Shown piece by piece: positions 52,938 through 61,714 of a stretch of DNA of 64,000 nucleotides. Position 1 is the first letter of the stretch. Every line of letters begins with the position of its first letter. Position numbers and translations under genes: made by a program. Below the pieces are notes generated by a model. That model was not told the DNA's origin, did not search any database, and saw only the letters and a list, made by a program, of their open reading frames with translations. The stretch is taken from positions 1-64,000 of the forward strand of contig NZ_LZSE01000078.1 of assembly GCF_001665295.1 (NCBI RefSeq), given 5' to 3'. The DNA is from Mycobacterium sp. 1554424.7 (GTDB lineage Bacteria; Actinomycetota; Actinomycetes; Mycobacteriales; Mycobacteriaceae).

Positions 52938-53663
52938 ATGCCCGCAACCGTCGAGATCCGGCGCGCGGCCGACAGGGCCGTCACCGCGACGCCCTGGTTG
53001 CAATCCCGGCATTCGTTCTCGTTCGGCGACCACTACGAACCCGACAACACGCACCACGGGCTGCTGCTGGTCAACAACGACGACATCGTCGAGCCGGGAA
53101 CGGGATTCGCCACCCACCCGCACCGGGACATGGAGATCGTGACCTGGGTGCTGAGCGGCGAGCTCACCCACCGGGATTCCGCGGGTAACGAGGGAGTCAT
53201 CTATCCCGGTCTGGCCCAACGCATGTCGGCGGGCCGCGGCATCCTGCACTCGGAGAAGAACGATTCCCGCACCGAGCCAGTCCATTTCGTGCAGATGTGG
53301 GTCGTCCCTGACGAGGCCGGCATCGAGCCGAGCTACCAACAGCACGAGATCGATTCCGGGCTGCTGCGCGCGGGACTTGTGACCATCGCCTCAGGCATAC
53401 CGGGTAATGAGGCGGCCATCACTCTGCACAACCGCAACGCCGCGCTGCACGGCGCGCGGCTGGAGCCGGGCGACTCGGTTGACTTGCCGCAGGCCCCCTA
53501 CCTGCATCTATTCGTCGCGGACGGCCGGGTCGACGCGGCGGAAATCGGCGAACTCGCCCGCGGTGACGCGGTCCGATTCACCGACACCGACGGCCCGCGG
53601 GTCACGGCGATCGAGCCGTCGGAGCTGCTGATCTGGGAGATGCATGCACGGTTGGGCGGCTGA
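52938..53663 (+). CDS. Pirin-family protein (Rv0181c-like)
   Basis: 241-aa bicupin. Metal ligands H60, H62 (ATHPHRDME), H104 and E106 (LHSEKND) are the canonical pirin set; the second cupin is degenerate. Pirins bind Fe and act as redox-linked regulators or as quercetinases. In Mtb this gene follows sigG; here an accessory cluster separates the two. ATG 52938. Confidence 0.9.
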   Translation: MPATVEIRRAADRAVTATPWLQSRHSFSFGDHYEPDNTHHGLLLVNNDDIVEPGTGFATHPHRDMEIVTWVLSGELTHRDSAGNEGVIYPGLAQRMSAGRGILHSEKNDSRTEPVHFVQMWVVPDEAGIEPSYQQHEIDSGLLRAGLVTIASGIPGNEAAITLHNRNAALHGARLEPGDSVDLPQAPYLHLFVADGRVDAAEIGELARGDAVRFTDTDGPRVTAIEPSELLIWEMHARLGG

Positions 53664-53721
53664 GGCAATTTAGCGGGTACCCGCGAAGCACTTAGAGTGG
53701 GCACGACAGACAGGAGCCCGC

Positions 53722-55140
53722 ATGTCTCAATCGCAGCCGCGGCACGCGGCGCCAAACCCCAAGCGGAACATCAAGGCAATTCGCACGGTGCGGTTCTGGG
53801 CGCTACCGGTCGTCGTCACGCTGGCGCTGATGTCGGCGTTGTGTGCGCTGTACCTCGGGGGCATCCTGAACCCGATGACCAACCTGCGGCATTTCCCGAT
53901 CGCCGTGGTCAACGAGGACGCCGGACCGTTCGGGGCGCAGATCACCGACGGGCTGGTTGCGGGGTTGGACAAGAACAAGTTCGACGTCCGGGTGGTGTCC
54001 CACGACGAGGCGCAGCGCCTGCTGGACACCGCCCACGTCTACGGGGAGTTGGTGATCCCGCCGACCTTCTCGTCGAATCTTCACGAATTCGGCACGAGCG
54101 CCGTCACGCCGGGGCGTGCGACGCGGCCCTCGGTCACCATCTCCGCCAACCCCCGCGCCGGCACCCTCGGTGCCAGCATCGCGGGACAGACCCTGACCCA
54201 GGCCATGGCCGTAGCCAACGGCAAAGTGGGCCAACGACTTACGGCCGACGTCGCGACCGAAACCGCGGGCGCCCCGCTGACCGGTGCGTCGGCGCTGGGC
54301 CTCGCCAGCCCGATCGACGTCAAGGCCGCGGTGTACAACGCGCTGCCAAACGGCACGGGTAACGGGTTGTCGGCGTTCTATTTCTCGCTCTTGCTGCTGC
54401 TGGCCGGTTTCACCGGCAGCGTCGTGGTCAGCACGCTGGTGGACGCGCTGCTCGGCTACGTGCCGGCCGAATGGGGCCCGGTATACCGCTTCGCCGAGCA
54501 GGTCAAGATCTCGCGATTCCAGACGCTGCAGCTCAAATGGGCCATCATGACATTGCTGGCGCTGCTGACGTCGGCGGTGTACCTGGCCATCGCGCACGGG
54601 CTGGGCATGCCCATCCCGCTCGGCTGGCAACTGTGGGCGTTCGGGGTGTTCGCGATCGTCGCTGTGGGCATCACGTCGAGTTCCATACTGTCGGTGCTGG
54701 GTTCGATGGGCCTGCTGGTCAGCATGCTGATCTTCGTGATCCTCGGGCTGCCGTCCGCGGGCGCCACCGTCCCACTGGAGGCCACCCCGCCGTTCTTCCG
54801 CTGGCTGGCCGAATTCGAGCCGATGCACCAGGTCTTCCTCGGCGTGCGGTCGCTCGTCTATCTGAACGGCCGCACGGATGCCGGTCTGTCCCAGGCGTTG
54901 TGGTTGACGGGGATCGGGCTGGTGATCGGCCTCCTGCTCGGCGGCATCATCACACACCTCTACGACCGCAAGGGCTTCCACCGCATCCCGGGGGCGGTCG
55001 AGCTGGCGATCGCGGCCGAACACCAGGCGCAGCACCAGGCGCGGGTGAACAAACGCGAGCGCCTCGACGCGAACCCCGCCGAAGCGCCAGCCGACGACCC
55101 CGCCGACGCCGAGAGCGAAAGCCCAAGCGAGCAAACGTAA
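53722..55140 (+). CDS. YhgE/Pip-like membrane protein (Rv0180c-like)
   Basis: 472 aa. One N-terminal TM (VVVTLALMSALCALYLGGIL), a large extracytoplasmic domain (about 45-200) with the YhgE/Pip segment PIAVVNEDAGPFG, then five C-terminal TM helices, like the DUF3533/ABC-2-type family. C-terminus acidic and cytoplasmic. No ATPase partner is nearby. Function unknown; mycobacterial relatives are implicated in envelope function. ATG 53722 with AGGAG upstream at 53713. Confidence 0.86.
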   Translation: MSQSQPRHAAPNPKRNIKAIRTVRFWALPVVVTLALMSALCALYLGGILNPMTNLRHFPIAVVNEDAGPFGAQITDGLVAGLDKNKFDVRVVSHDEAQRLLDTAHVYGELVIPPTFSSNLHEFGTSAVTPGRATRPSVTISANPRAGTLGASIAGQTLTQAMAVANGKVGQRLTADVATETAGAPLTGASALGLASPIDVKAAVYNALPNGTGNGLSAFYFSLLLLLAGFTGSVVVSTLVDALLGYVPAEWGPVYRFAEQVKISRFQTLQLKWAIMTLLALLTSAVYLAIAHGLGMPIPLGWQLWAFGVFAIVAVGITSSSILSVLGSMGLLVSMLIFVILGLPSAGATVPLEATPPFFRWLAEFEPMHQVFLGVRSLVYLNGRTDAGLSQALWLTGIGLVIGLLLGGIITHLYDRKGFHRIPGAVELAIAAEHQAQHQARVNKRERLDANPAEAPADDPADAESESPSEQT

Positions 55141-55246
55141 TTCGAGTGCGGCCTAAGCGTCACGCGTTCGTTATCGAAATTGACACTGTGACTGCTGTGA
55201 CTGATGCTATTCATGTTGCATAGCCATCAGTGCCGAAAGGTCCATC

Positions 55247-56344
55247 GTGCTGACGCCCCTCGCCAGCAGCCTGCGCCGGCTGGCGGCGTGCTGCACCGCC
55301 TTCTGGACTGCTCTGGTCGCGTGCGCGGTGCTGGCCGGCACCACGGGCCGGCCCGTCGCCCACGCTGCGGACGGCCGCGACCTGTTGGCCGCCGCCATCG
55401 AGACCACCAAGGGCTCGTACCTGGTCTACAACTTCGGGCCCGGCCACCCCACGCCGATGCTCAACGCCGGCGGCAGCTGGTACGAGATGAACAACGGCGG
55501 GCACCTGATGATCATCAAGAACGCGGCGGGACGGCTCGCGCCGCACCTGCTGGTGGACAGCCACCAGGGCGACCAGGCGCGCTGCGAGAACAATCCCGGG
55601 GCCCGCACCGGCGAGGGCCTGTGGCAGGCGTCGGAGGTCTACGCGCCGCTGCAGGCCTGGCAGCGGATGGGGCAGCCGACGATCGCGATCAACGCCAACT
55701 TCTTTGACATCCGCCCGCAGAAGGCCGGCTCCTGGCGCCAGACCGGCTGCAGCTCCCCGCTGGGCGCGTTCGTCGACAACACCCACGGCCAGGGCCGGGC
55801 GAACCAGGCGGTCACCGGCACCGTCGCGTATCCGGGCAAGCAGGGCCTGTCCGGCGGCGGCGAGAGCTGGAGCGCCCTGTCGACGATGGTCCTGCCGGCG
55901 GGCGGCGCGCCGTATGTGTTGCGCGCCAAAAACCCTCAGGACTACGACGTCGCCACCCCGGTGGTCGCCGACCTGCTGAACCGCAACGAGCGGTTCGTCG
56001 CAGTCTCGGGGATCGGCCTGCTGTCCCCCGGCAAGACCGGGCAGCTCAACGACGGCGGGCCCAGCGCGGCGCGAACGGCGCTCGCCTACGTGAAGCAGCG
56101 GGACGAGATGTACGTCTTCGAGGGCGGCAGCTACACGCCGGACAACATCCAGGACCTGTTCCGCGGCCTGGGCAGCGACACGGCGATCCTGCTGGACGGC
56201 GGCGGCTCGTCGGCCATCGTCCTGCGCCGGGACACCGGCGGCATGTGGGCCGGCGCCGGGTCACCTCGGGGATCGTGCGACACCCGCGAGGTGCTGTGTG
56301 ACTCCCACGAACGCGCGCTGCCCAGCTGGCTGGCCTTCAACTAA
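55247..56344 (+). CDS. lprO: LprO-like phosphodiester glycosidase-family lipoprotein (Rv0179c-like)
   Basis: 365-aa exported protein. The N-terminal hydrophobic region contains a lipobox-like LVAC (C26), consistent with a lipoprotein, although a Sec signal ending AHA is also possible. The C-terminal phosphodiester glycosidase (NAGPA) fold shows INANFFD and ILLDGGGSSAIVL, the family's catalytic surroundings. May act on envelope phosphodiester-linked sugars; inference. GTG 55247. Confidence 0.85.
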   Translation: MLTPLASSLRRLAACCTAFWTALVACAVLAGTTGRPVAHAADGRDLLAAAIETTKGSYLVYNFGPGHPTPMLNAGGSWYEMNNGGHLMIIKNAAGRLAPHLLVDSHQGDQARCENNPGARTGEGLWQASEVYAPLQAWQRMGQPTIAINANFFDIRPQKAGSWRQTGCSSPLGAFVDNTHGQGRANQAVTGTVAYPGKQGLSGGGESWSALSTMVLPAGGAPYVLRAKNPQDYDVATPVVADLLNRNERFVAVSGIGLLSPGKTGQLNDGGPSAARTALAYVKQRDEMYVFEGGSYTPDNIQDLFRGLGSDTAILLDGGGSSAIVLRRDTGGMWAGAGSPRGSCDTREVLCDSHERALPSWLAFN

Positions 56345-56397
56345 CCTTCGACGGCGGCGACCCGCTTCGCCCGGCTTCGCCGCCCTCGCGATCGCCG

Positions 56398-57087
56398 CTA
56401 GCCTTCGATGGCGGTGGCCTTCGGGCCGAAGCGGAAGATCAGCAGGCTGGTCGCCACCACCGCCGCCGTCACCGCGAACACCGGGGCGACGACGAATCGC
56501 GACATCGTGGCGCCGACCAGCGCGCCCGCGCACATCGTGAAAACGACAGTGAAGCGCAGCTTTTCGCGCTCGCCCGTCCCGCCGGCCAGGTGGCTGTCCA
56601 GGCCGAGGCTGACGATCGTCGACGTCAGCACCGTGGTGGACAGTTCCTGGATGCCGAACTGACGCGCGCTCGAGTGCTGCAGACCGAACGTCACCGCGAG
56701 CATGCCGATCATGATCAGCTTGCTGTTGTCGTGGTAGTGCAGCACGCCGGTGCCGGCCAGGATCGACAAGGCGATCAGCAACACGATTTCGCAGGCCAGC
56801 ACCGTGCTGATCCACGATCGCGTTCGACGATCGAAATGCCGTGCCAGCCGGCCGCTGACGATCGTCGTGCAGACGAAGGTCGGCAGCGCCACCACGACGG
56901 CCGTCAGGTCGATGTTGGTCCTGGGTGCCAGCCAGAAGCCGAGAAAGATCACGTTGCCGGTCATGTTCGCCACGAAGACGTGACCGAGGACCAGGATGCT
57001 GATCGCGTCCGCCAGGCCGGTGGCGAAGGTCAGCAGCAGCAGCGCCGCAACGGTCGAGCGCTCGGAGACCGGCGACGCAACGGGCAT
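56398..57087 (-). CDS. YoaK/DUF1275 membrane protein
   Basis: 229 aa with about six TM helices. The N-terminal DAISILVLGHVFVANMTGNVIFLG and the GLQHSSARQFGIQELSTTVLT segment are family signatures. Function unknown. ATG 57087. Absent at this place in Mtb; it sits at the end of the mce1 operon on the same strand, 23 nt after it, so it may be co-transcribed by read-through. Confidence 0.86.
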   Translation of the reverse strand: MPVASPVSERSTVAALLLLTFATGLADAISILVLGHVFVANMTGNVIFLGFWLAPRTNIDLTAVVVALPTFVCTTIVSGRLARHFDRRTRSWISTVLACEIVLLIALSILAGTGVLHYHDNSKLIMIGMLAVTFGLQHSSARQFGIQELSTTVLTSTIVSLGLDSHLAGGTGEREKLRFTVVFTMCAGALVGATMSRFVVAPVFAVTAAVVATSLLIFRFGPKATAIEG

Positions 57088-57110
57088 GGGCTGCTTGGGA
57101 TCCGGTCGCG

Positions 57111-57839
57111 TTAGACGTGCGGCGTCAGGTCCAGCGACGTGATGGTCGTCATCCTCGTCACCAGCCAGCGGCCGCCTGCGCGCTTCATGAACAGGCGGTA
57201 GGACAGGTACTTCAGCGACGGGATGTTCTTGGTCAGCGGGCTGGTGGACGTGGTGTTGGTGTACACGATGACGACGGCGTTCGGATCGTCCAGCGATTCC
57301 ACCGCCACGCCGGTCACCTCGGTGGTGTTGGTCACCTTGGCCTGCTTGTTGGGGGCCACGATCGAGTCGACGAACTTGCGGTACTGGGCCTCGAAGTCAC
57401 CGCTGAGGTAGGCCGCCGCGCGGTCGGCGAGGCCGTCCATGTTCTCCGGGGTGTAGGTCCACAGCGCCGTGATTGCCTTGGCCGCGGTGCGCGCCACGTT
57501 CAACTTCGTTGCGGCCGTGGCGCGATCGGTCAGGTATGGCTGCACCGCCGCGCCCGCGAACGCCGCCGAACCGACGAACAGCACGGCGGCCACCGTGATG
57601 GCGATGGCCAGCCACTTGCCGGCCAGGATCTTGCGCCGCGGGCTACGGCCTTTGGCATCCGTCTCCGCCGACTCCTCTTCCTCGCCGGCGGCCGCGTCAC
57701 CGTCGGACTCGGTGGCCTCGGCGGACTCGGTTGTCCCATCGGCGCTTTCGTCGCTCTCGGCGACGTCTTCGTCCGTGGATTCGTCCGTCTTTGCCGCGTC
57801 GGCGGTCAGATCACCTGAATCAGGTTGCTGATCTTCCAC
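57111..57839 (-). CDS. Mce1-associated membrane protein (Rv0178-like)
   Basis: 242 aa from GTG 57839 (VEDQQPDSGD), chosen because GGAAGG sits six bases upstream; a TTG at 57872 would add 11 residues. It has a highly acidic N-terminus of about 65 residues (Glu/Ser/Asp/Ala-rich), one TM helix (GKWLAIAITVAAVLFVGSAAFAG), and a SnoaL-like extracytoplasmic domain ending RMTTITSLDL. It supports the Mce1 fatty-acid importer; in Mtb these proteins are needed for complex stability. Overlaps the previous gene by 34 nt. Confidence 0.86.
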   Translation of the reverse strand: MEDQQPDSGDLTADAAKTDESTDEDVAESDESADGTTESAEATESDGDAAAGEEEESAETDAKGRSPRRKILAGKWLAIAITVAAVLFVGSAAFAGAAVQPYLTDRATAATKLNVARTAAKAITALWTYTPENMDGLADRAAAYLSGDFEAQYRKFVDSIVAPNKQAKVTNTTEVTGVAVESLDDPNAVVIVYTNTTSTSPLTKNIPSLKYLSYRLFMKRAGGRWLVTRMTTITSLDLTPHV

Positions 57840-58360
57840 TGATTCCCTTCCTGCGTGACGGTTGCCATCCAACGATTGGTGTTGTCGTATACCTGTTTTT
57901 CGTCCGGCGACTTGGAGGTCACATCGGTGGCCACCATCACGGTGGCGCTACCGTCGTCGTTCCACCGTTCCAGGCCCGAACCCAGGACGGTGCCGGTCGC
58001 GGGCTCGGCCCGAGCCACCTGAAGCAGGATTTCGTTGGCCTTTTCGTGGTACTGCTTGGCGAAATCGCCGGTGGCTTGGGCCAATACGCGCGTCACGTAG
58101 TCGTTGGCGTGATACGGATCGATGGAGGTGAACTGCACCATGAATCCCCCCACGTAGCTGAGCACCTCGCGCTCCTTGGCGGCGGCGCGCACACGCGACT
58201 GATGCGAGATCAGCATCAGGGTGCACGCCGCGATCGCCGCGACCATCAGCACCGCGGCGGCCGCCGTCGCCGCCGGCTGCCACCAGGGCCGCCCCGGCGG
58301 CACCGGCCGCGCGACGAGCAGCGGCTCCTCACCGGGCTCAAACTTGTGGCGGGGGCTCAT
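57806..58360 (-). CDS. Mce1-associated protein (Rv0177-like)
   Basis: 184 aa, identical in length to Rv0177. ATG 58360 overlaps the previous stop (ATGA). Short cytoplasmic N-terminus, one TM helix (AATAAAAVLMVAAIAACTLML), and a SnoaL/NTF2-like extracytoplasmic domain with RWMATVTQEGNQWKISNL near the end. Part of the mce1 transcript. Confidence 0.88.
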   Translation of the reverse strand: MSPRHKFEPGEEPLLVARPVPPGRPWWQPAATAAAAVLMVAAIAACTLMLISHQSRVRAAAKEREVLSYVGGFMVQFTSIDPYHANDYVTRVLAQATGDFAKQYHEKANEILLQVARAEPATGTVLGSGLERWNDDGSATVMVATDVTSKSPDEKQVYDNTNRWMATVTQEGNQWKISNLIQVI

Positions 58361-59331
58361 TTTCCGCTCCCCGGCTGTTTCGGCCTGGTCAGTACGGTTA
58401 GGTCGTCCACGCGCCAACGGTCGTCCGCGCCCTTGGCGAATTGGACCCGAACGCTGGCGCTGATCGGGCGTTCGTCGGGCCCCATTCCCCGCCGGCCCTG
58501 CAGGAACAACAGCATGGTCGCGGAATCCGGTGTCGCCGATTGGACCGACGCGTCGGCGGGCCAGTACTCGTTGATGACGGGAGTGCCCTTGGCCACCACG
58601 TCCTGCTGCACCTGCAGCTGGCCCCGGTACTTGTCGGTTGCCAGCGACCGCGCGCGAGCGAAGTCGTCGGGCAACGACTTCGGGTCGTACGTCAGCATCT
58701 GCGCGACCATCTTGGGTCCCTGCGCCTGGATCTGCGCCCGGGTTTCGTCGCTCGCCCGATCGCGGGAGTACACCACCAGGTAGCTCACCGCGACGCCGCC
58801 TAGGCACAGCACCGTCGCGGTCAGCACCGCGACCGCGGTCCACCGCCGCAACTTGGGCGGCAGTTCGTCGAGTTCGACGCGCCGCGCTTCGGTGCCCAGC
58901 AGCATGTCGGCGAAGGTGCGGCGCCGCGAATCCCACAGCGGCCAAAGCCATCCCACCACCGATGCCGTGTCGAGCAGGTGCGCCAGGTCCCGCAGCAGCA
59001 GGCCCCCCGGCCCGATGGCCGAGCCGTCGTGGCGCGCCAGCCCGACGCCGAACAAGCCGCGTCCCAAGCTCCAGCCCGTGACCGTCGGCAGCAACAACCG
59101 GTTGACCAACATCAGCAGGATGGCAAGGCCGCCGACCGAGACACAAACCCACGACCAGACCGGGTGCGCGTCCACCGTCCACGCAACCAACGCCATCGTC
59201 GTCGCGACCGCGATGCACGGCAGGACGTCGACGGAGAACGCGGCTACCCGAAGTTGCCAGGGGGCCAAGGCATCCCGCGATGACTCCGGTATGGCCGCAG
59301 TGGTCGGGGACTTTTCGGCCACCACCGTCAC
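58357..59331 (-). CDS. Mce1-associated RDD-domain membrane protein (Rv0176-like)
   Basis: 324 aa from GTG 59331 (GTGA overlap with the upstream stop). The RDD region spans residues about 25-150 with three hydrophobic segments (VDVLPCIAVATTMALVAW, VWSWVCVSVGGLAILLML, and the GWSLGRGLFGVGL segment), then a TM helix (AVLTATVLCLGGVAVSYLVVY) and an extracytoplasmic SnoaL-like domain. It combines an RDD transporter-like part and an Mce-associated part. Same place as Rv0176 (322 aa). Confidence 0.88.
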   Translation of the reverse strand: MTVVAEKSPTTAAIPESSRDALAPWQLRVAAFSVDVLPCIAVATTMALVAWTVDAHPVWSWVCVSVGGLAILLMLVNRLLLPTVTGWSLGRGLFGVGLARHDGSAIGPGGLLLRDLAHLLDTASVVGWLWPLWDSRRRTFADMLLGTEARRVELDELPPKLRRWTAVAVLTATVLCLGGVAVSYLVVYSRDRASDETRAQIQAQGPKMVAQMLTYDPKSLPDDFARARSLATDKYRGQLQVQQDVVAKGTPVINEYWPADASVQSATPDSATMLLFLQGRRGMGPDERPISASVRVQFAKGADDRWRVDDLTVLTRPKQPGSGK

Positions 59332-60194
59332 TTCGTCACCTGGTCGAGCTTGGAAATCCGGTACTGCCCCTCGGCGAAGGCCATCTTCGCGCGCAGGCGG
59401 TAACCGGTTTCCTTTTGCGACTGATCGCTTGACACCTTGACGCGCATCGCGACGAGCACGTCGACCGACCCGTCGCCGTTGTTGCGCTCCACCGCCGCCC
59501 GCACATCGGACACTTGCACGTGGATGTTCGCGGCCTGATAGGCCTGGACGATCATGCTGGTGTAGAGCAGCGCCTGGGAGCGGTATGCGTCCGTGCCGCA
59601 CTCGATGATCTTCTGTTCGCTCTGGGTGATCGCGTTGGTGTCGGGCGCCTGAGTCGCCGAGACGCAATCCACCGCCGCCTTGAGCGCCGCCGCGTCGTTG
59701 CGCGCGATGACCTGGCTGTCGTGGTGGTAGCGCAGCGCAAAGTAGCCGCCCGCCCCGAGGCCGCCGGCCAGCAGCACGAGCGCGGCGGCAATGCCGGACA
59801 GCCATCCGCGACCCAGGCGCGACGGACGGCGTTCGACGTCCGCGGCTCCGGCGGCGGCTTCACCTCCCGCGGCCTCCGGTTCCGCCGACTCCTCGGCCGG
59901 TTCGGCGATGGTCGTCTCGACGGCCTCGTCGGCCTCGTCCCCGGAGTCCCCGGCGTCCTCCGAGTCTTGCGCGTCCTGGGATTCCGGTGCCTCGTCAACC
60001 GTCGCCGGGGCGGTCGCCTCGGCTTCGGGTTCCGGCGACTCCTCGGCCGTCACCTGCGGGGTGGTCTCCTCGGCAGCAGCATCCGCCGGCTCCTGCTGAA
60101 TCTTCGGACTTGATCTCGGGGAGGGCCTGCGCAGTCGACGAAACCTCGGCATGGGTGGGGGGTTCAGCCGGCCGGCGCCAGCATCTCCTTCCAT
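59328..60194 (-). CDS. Mce1-associated membrane protein (Rv0175-like)
   Basis: 288 aa. A long low-complexity N-terminus (Glu/Ala/Pro/Asp-rich, about 35-120), one TM helix (SGIAAALVLLAGGLGAGGYFAL) and an extracytoplasmic domain with two Cys (DCVSATQ; IECGTD) that may form a disulfide. ATG 60194 has AGGAG seven bases upstream and overlaps the mce1F stop by 31 nt; the internal ATG 60152 lacks an SD. Longer than Rv0175 (213 aa) mainly in the acidic N-terminus. Confidence 0.85.
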   Translation of the reverse strand: MEGDAGAGRLNPPPMPRFRRLRRPSPRSSPKIQQEPADAAAEETTPQVTAEESPEPEAEATAPATVDEAPESQDAQDSEDAGDSGDEADEAVETTIAEPAEESAEPEAAGGEAAAGAADVERRPSRLGRGWLSGIAAALVLLAGGLGAGGYFALRYHHDSQVIARNDAAALKAAVDCVSATQAPDTNAITQSEQKIIECGTDAYRSQALLYTSMIVQAYQAANIHVQVSDVRAAVERNNGDGSVDVLVAMRVKVSSDQSQKETGYRLRAKMAFAEGQYRISKLDQVTK

Positions 60195-61714
60195 CCGTCG
60201 TCTCCTGTTTTGGTCGAGTTCTCGACGGAGTATTTCACTCCATCGGGCCCCAACAGTTCACCGCTCTGCGGACTGTAGATGGCACCGGGAGGCCCGCTCG
60301 GAGTGTAGACACACGGGTTGGGCTGTTGGCCGTTGCACTGCACCGTGCCGCTTCCCGGCCGCGACAACGGGTCGCTGGTCGGCGGCGGCGTACCCGGGAC
60401 CCGATCCGACGGCGCCGGGTTCAGGCCGTTGTCCACCGACGGTGCGGGGATCACCATGCCCGGCCGCACAGACTGGTCGCAGCGCGCCGCGGGCGCCGGG
60501 CAGGTCAGGATCTGGTTCGGGTCGCCATACCAGGGGTTGGTCCCCGCCGGAACGTAGGGCCTGGGGTCGCGGCACTCCCGCGGCGTGGCCGCCCGCTTAC
60601 CGGGGATGTCGGTACACGGGATGTTGCGCGATCCGCGCACGCTGTTGGCCGGTTGGTCCATCGGGATCTTGCAGTACGTGCCGGACGGCAAAGGCGCCAG
60701 GTTGGTGTCCGCCGGGGATCGCCACTCCGACGCCGGGACGAAGCCGGTCAGGCACGGTGGCGGCTGGTTGATCGACGGCGCGAGGTCGAGTGCGGCCTGG
60801 TTCGGGAACGGCGCGGCCACCGTCTGCGCGATCGAGGCACCCTGCGGCAGGAAGACGAACACCTGCTCCACGCCGGTGTGGTAGCGCTTGAGCAGGTCGA
60901 ACACGACCTCCAGGTTCGCCAGCGTCTGCGGCAGGGAGTCGCGGACGTCGTTGAACACCTCGTTGACCTGATCGGCGGTCGGCGCCGCCTGGCGCAGCAC
61001 GCTCCGCACGTGACTGTCCTCCCGCGCCGCCTGCGCGGACAGGTCGTTCAGGTTGCGGGCCCAGCGCTCGATCGCGGCGTTGGAATTGACCTGGCTGTCC
61101 AGGATCGGCCCGGAGTTCTGGATGATGTCGTTGACGTTGGTGATGTTCGTCTTGAAGTCGCCGACGATCGCCTGGGTGGAGTCGACCAACCGCTGCAGGG
61201 CGGGGCCCAACCCGCCGACGGATTGCGCCGTCTCGTCAAGCAGCTGGCCGATCTTGTCCTTCGGCAACGCCGCCAGGCCCCGGTTCGCGGTGTCCAGCGC
61301 GGGTCCGATCTCGGCCGGCACCGTGCCCTTGGTGATGGTCTGGCCGTCGGCGAAGTCCTTGCCGGGATTCCCGGTCGACACCAGGTCGAGGTACTGCTCA
61401 CCGACCGCGGACACCGAGTGCACGTTGGCGACCGCGTCGATCGGGATCTTGTAGCGGCTGTCGATGCTCATCGTCGCCTTGGCGCCCGTTTCGGTGGGTT
61501 CGACGTCGGTGACCTTGCCGATGGTGATGCCGCGGTAGGTCACGTTGGCCGTCGGGTACAGCCCGCCCGACGCGGGCAGGTCGGCCTTGAGCGTGTACCG
61601 CCCGATTCCCACCAGGCTCGGGATCTGCAGGTAGTAGATGCCCAGCACCAGGATCGAGATCACGGTCAGGATCCCGAAGGCGATCAGCTGGCGTCGGATG
61701 AAGGGGGTCAGCAT
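60164..61714 (-). CDS. mce1F: Mce1F substrate-binding protein
   Basis: 516 aa (Rv0174 515 aa). N-terminal TM/signal anchor (IAFGILTVISILVLGIYYL), MCE/MlaD domain (about 38-115; GLYPTANVTYRGITIGKVTDV), a helical region with repeated ALD/LDET patterns, and a Pro/Cys-rich C-terminal tail. Forms a hetero-hexameric tunnel with Mce1A-E that carries fatty acids to the YrbE1AB permease. Overlaps mce1E by seven bases. Confidence 0.94.
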   Translation of the reverse strand: MLTPFIRRQLIAFGILTVISILVLGIYYLQIPSLVGIGRYTLKADLPASGGLYPTANVTYRGITIGKVTDVEPTETGAKATMSIDSRYKIPIDAVANVHSVSAVGEQYLDLVSTGNPGKDFADGQTITKGTVPAEIGPALDTANRGLAALPKDKIGQLLDETAQSVGGLGPALQRLVDSTQAIVGDFKTNITNVNDIIQNSGPILDSQVNSNAAIERWARNLNDLSAQAAREDSHVRSVLRQAAPTADQVNEVFNDVRDSLPQTLANLEVVFDLLKRYHTGVEQVFVFLPQGASIAQTVAAPFPNQAALDLAPSINQPPPCLTGFVPASEWRSPADTNLAPLPSGTYCKIPMDQPANSVRGSRNIPCTDIPGKRAATPRECRDPRPYVPAGTNPWYGDPNQILTCPAPAARCDQSVRPGMVIPAPSVDNGLNPAPSDRVPGTPPPTSDPLSRPGSGTVQCNGQQPNPCVYTPSGPPGAIYSPQSGELLGPDGVKYSVENSTKTGDDGWKEMLAPAG

